Shown: positions 6,273 to 7,914 of the stretch, in pieces
Position numbering within the stretch: the first letter of the stretch is position 1
How the letters are laid out: the number at the start of each line of letters is the position of its first letter
NCBI GenBank assembly: GCA_905215275.1
Contig: CAJMPE010000090.1
Span: forward strand, 1-7,914
Reading direction: 5' to 3'
DNA length: 7,914 nt
DNA from: an uncultured bacterium
Lineage (GTDB): Bacteria > Actinomycetota > Coriobacteriia > Coriobacteriales > Coriobacteriaceae
The notes under the pieces: model-generated
What the model was told of the DNA's origin: nothing
What the model saw: the letters and a program-made list of their open reading frames with translations, nothing else
Databases searched by the model: none
Translations under genes and position numbers: made by a program

Positions 6273-7914
6273 TTACGCTTTCTTGGCCTGAGCCTTAACA
6301 GCAGCTGCCTTGGTCTTGGAAGCAGCCTTTTTGGTGGCTGCCTTCTTGGCCGTGGTGGACTTGGCCGGAGCCTTGGCAGCAGACTTGGCAGCCTTCGCCT
6401 TAGCCGGAGCCTTTTTAGCAGCCGCGGACTTGGGCTTTACCGAGGACGTGCGCTTGCGCGTCGCCTTCTTGGGCTCCTCGACCACGGGCGGCTTATAGCT
6501 GCTGGGGCCGCGGCGCTTAAGCACCACGCCTGCCAGGCCGGGCACCTTAATCTCAATGGAGTCCATCTGCCCGTTCCAGGGATAGGGCTCGCTCGAGCAG
6601 GTGTAGGGCTCCTCGCCGGCATAGCCGCTACCGCCAAACTCGGGACGGTCGGAATCGAAGATGACCTCCCAGTCACCCTCGCGCGGCACGCCCACGCGGA
6701 AGCTCTCATAGCTCGCCGGATCAAAGTTGATCAGGATCACAAGGTCGTCATCGATGTCCTCGCCCTGACGCACAAAGCTCACGATGGACTGCTTGGAGTT
6801 ATCCGCGTCGATCCAGGTAAAGCCGTCGTCGGTGTAGCCGCGCTCGTATAGAGCGGGCTCGGCGGTGTACAGGTGGTTGAGCGCCTTGATAAAGGCCTGA
6901 TGATGACGGTGAGTCTCGTACTCCTCGGTCAGGAACCACTGAATGGACTCGTAGTAGCGCCACTCAATAAACTGGCCGATCTCGTTGCCCATAAAGTTGA
7001 GCTTGGCACCGGGGTGCGTCATCTGGTAGAAAGCCAGCGTGCGCAGACCGGCAAACTGGCGCCACCAGTCGCCCGGCATGCGGCCAATGAGCGAACACTT
7101 GCCGTGCACGACCTCGTCGTGGCTCAGCGGGCAAATAAAGTTCTCGGTAAAGGCGTACATGATGGAGAACGTCAGCAGACCGTGGTTGCCGGGGCGCCAC
7201 GGAAAATCGGTCTGCATGTAGTGCAGGGTGTCGTTCATCCAGCCCATGTCCCACTTGTAGTGGAAGCCCAGGCCGCCGTCCTGCGGCGGATAGGTCACAA
7301 GCGGCCATGCAGTGGACTCCTCGGCCATCATCATCACGTCTGGATAGTGCGCCTCAACAGCGCAGTTAACCTGACGGATAAACGCGCTGGCGTCCAGATC
7401 CTCCTCGGTACCGTACTTGTTGAACTTCTTTTGGCCGGGATCATCAATGCCAAAGTTGAGGTACAGCATGCTGGAAACGCCGTCCATGCGAATGCCGTCC
7501 ACGTGGAAGTTCTCAAGCCAGTACAGCACGTTGGAAACCAGGAAGGAGCGGACCTCGCCGCGGGCGAAGTCAAACTTGTGCGTACCCCAGTTGGGATGAA
7601 TCTCGTGCTCAAACAGCATGTGGCCGTTAAAGGTGGCAAGGCCGTGGGAGTCGGCGCAAAAACCGCCGGGCACCCAGTCCATGATTACGCCGATGCCCGC
7701 CTCGTGGCACGCATCGATAAAGTGCATGAGCTGCTGCGGGTTGCCGTAGCGCGACGTGGCGGCGTAATAGCCGGTCGTCTGGTAGCCCCAGGAGCCGTCG
7801 AAAGGATGCTCCATGAGCGGCATAACCTCGATATGCGTATAGCCCATGTCGCGAACGTAGTCCACAAGCTCCACCGACAGGTCGTCGTAGGTGTAGAACT
7901 CGCCGCGCTGCGCG
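6273..7914 (-). CDS. glgB: 1,4-alpha-glucan (glycogen) branching enzyme, C-terminal part with Lys/Ala-rich tail
   Basis: This cytoplasmic GH13 enzyme cuts alpha-1,4-glucan chains and rejoins them as alpha-1,6 branches. The gene runs off the right edge. About 546 codons are visible, and the start, the N-terminal CBM48-type domain and the beginning of the GH13 barrel are missing. Seen: HPFDGSWGYQ near the visible N-terminus; region I DWVPGGF (7679-7659); region II DGIRMD with nucleophile Asp at 7484-7482; MAEEST with acid/base Glu at 7322-7320; LSHDEVVHG with Asp at 7118-7116; and KWDMGWMND, typical of branching enzymes. The three catalytic carboxylates are intact. Two oddities stand out. The family's region I His (VPGHF in E. 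coli and B. subtilis) is Gly at 7664-7662. After the usual C-terminal beta domain, which ends near VVLKRRG, there is a strongly basic low-complexity extension to the TAA stop. It is the first visible gene of the cluster, 94 bases before glgP. The identity is very secure. Confidence 0.97.
   Translation of the reverse strand, partial: AQRGEFYTYDDLSVELVDYVRDMGYTHIEVMPLMEHPFDGSWGYQTTGYYAATSRYGNPQQLMHFIDACHEAGIGVIMDWVPGGFCADSHGLATFNGHMLFEHEIHPNWGTHKFDFARGEVRSFLVSNVLYWLENFHVDGIRMDGVSSMLYLNFGIDDPGQKKFNKYGTEEDLDASAFIRQVNCAVEAHYPDVMMMAEESTAWPLVTYPPQDGGLGFHYKWDMGWMNDTLHYMQTDFPWRPGNHGLLTFSIMYAFTENFICPLSHDEVVHGKCSLIGRMPGDWWRQFAGLRTLAFYQMTHPGAKLNFMGNEIGQFIEWRYYESIQWFLTEEYETHRHHQAFIKALNHLYTAEPALYERGYTDDGFTWIDADNSKQSIVSFVRQGEDIDDDLVILINFDPASYESFRVGVPREGDWEVIFDSDRPEFGGSGYAGEEPYTCSSEPYPWNGQMDSIEIKVPGLAGVVLKRRGPSSYKPPVVEEPKKATRKRTSSVKPKSAAAKKAPAKAKAAKSAAKAPAKSTTAKKAATKKAASKTKAAAVKAQAKKA
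6276..6479 (-). other. Lys/Ala-rich, histone-H1-like C-terminal tail of GlgB
   Basis: These are the last 68 codons of glgB. By my count they hold 24 Ala, 21 Lys and 2 Arg, the rest being mainly Ser, Thr, Pro and Val. After the initial Glu-Glu there is no acidic residue. Short degenerate units such as AAKKAPAKAK, KSAAKAPAK and KAATKKAASK recur, resembling eukaryotic H1 tails and the basic tails of some actinobacterial HU proteins. Ordinary GlgB proteins such as those of E. coli and B. subtilis stop just after the C-terminal beta domain. The frame is continuous with the enzyme and ends in TAA, so this is a genuine extension and not a separate gene. It is probably disordered. Possible roles are binding to a polyanion (nucleic acid, polyphosphate, acidic wall polymer) or to partner proteins, but none can be chosen from the sequence. 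Confidence 0.9.

Noticed and set aside
6276..6479. Programmed frameshift at AAA AAG sites in the GlgB tail
   Set aside because: The sites seen are preceded by C or T, so they do not make the full A-AAA-AAG heptamer, and the zero frame continues normally to TAA.

Overview
The window holds a compact glycogen-metabolism gene cluster. All five genes lie on the minus strand and read from the right edge to the left: glgB (branching enzyme, 5' part off the edge) - glgP (glycogen phosphorylase) - glgC (ADP-glucose pyrophosphorylase, catalytic subunit) - glgD (its degenerate partner subunit) - glgA (glycogen synthase, 3' part off the left edge). The gaps are 94, 107, 4 and 90 bases, so a single polycistronic transcript starting outside the window is likely. 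No tRNA, rRNA, mobile element, CRISPR array or convincing promoter was seen, and no stretch of 300 bases lacks a gene.

Organism: the DNA is GC-rich. A GlgC/GlgD pair with Bacillus-like GlgB motifs points to a Gram-positive. High GC, the GlgCD pair and the lysine/alanine-rich protein tail together suggest a gut actinobacterium of the Coriobacteriia (Collinsella-like). This is inference from memory of such genomes and is not proven by the sequence.

How the genes work together: GlgC with GlgD makes ADP-glucose from glucose-1-phosphate and ATP. GlgA adds the glucose to alpha-1,4 chains, GlgB introduces alpha-1,6 branches, and GlgP phosphorolyses chains back to glucose-1-phosphate. No debranching enzyme (glgX type) or phosphoglucomutase gene lies in the window.

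The genes are ordinary in kind, but several details deserve a look. GlgB ends in a 68-residue Lys/Ala-rich, histone-H1-like tail. GlgB also has Gly in place of the usual His in GH13 region I. The glgP-glgC and glgD-glgA gaps carry long, nearly perfect RNA hairpins without a U-tract. A weaker hairpin could cover the glgP ribosome binding site. I found no evidence of a wholly new system here.
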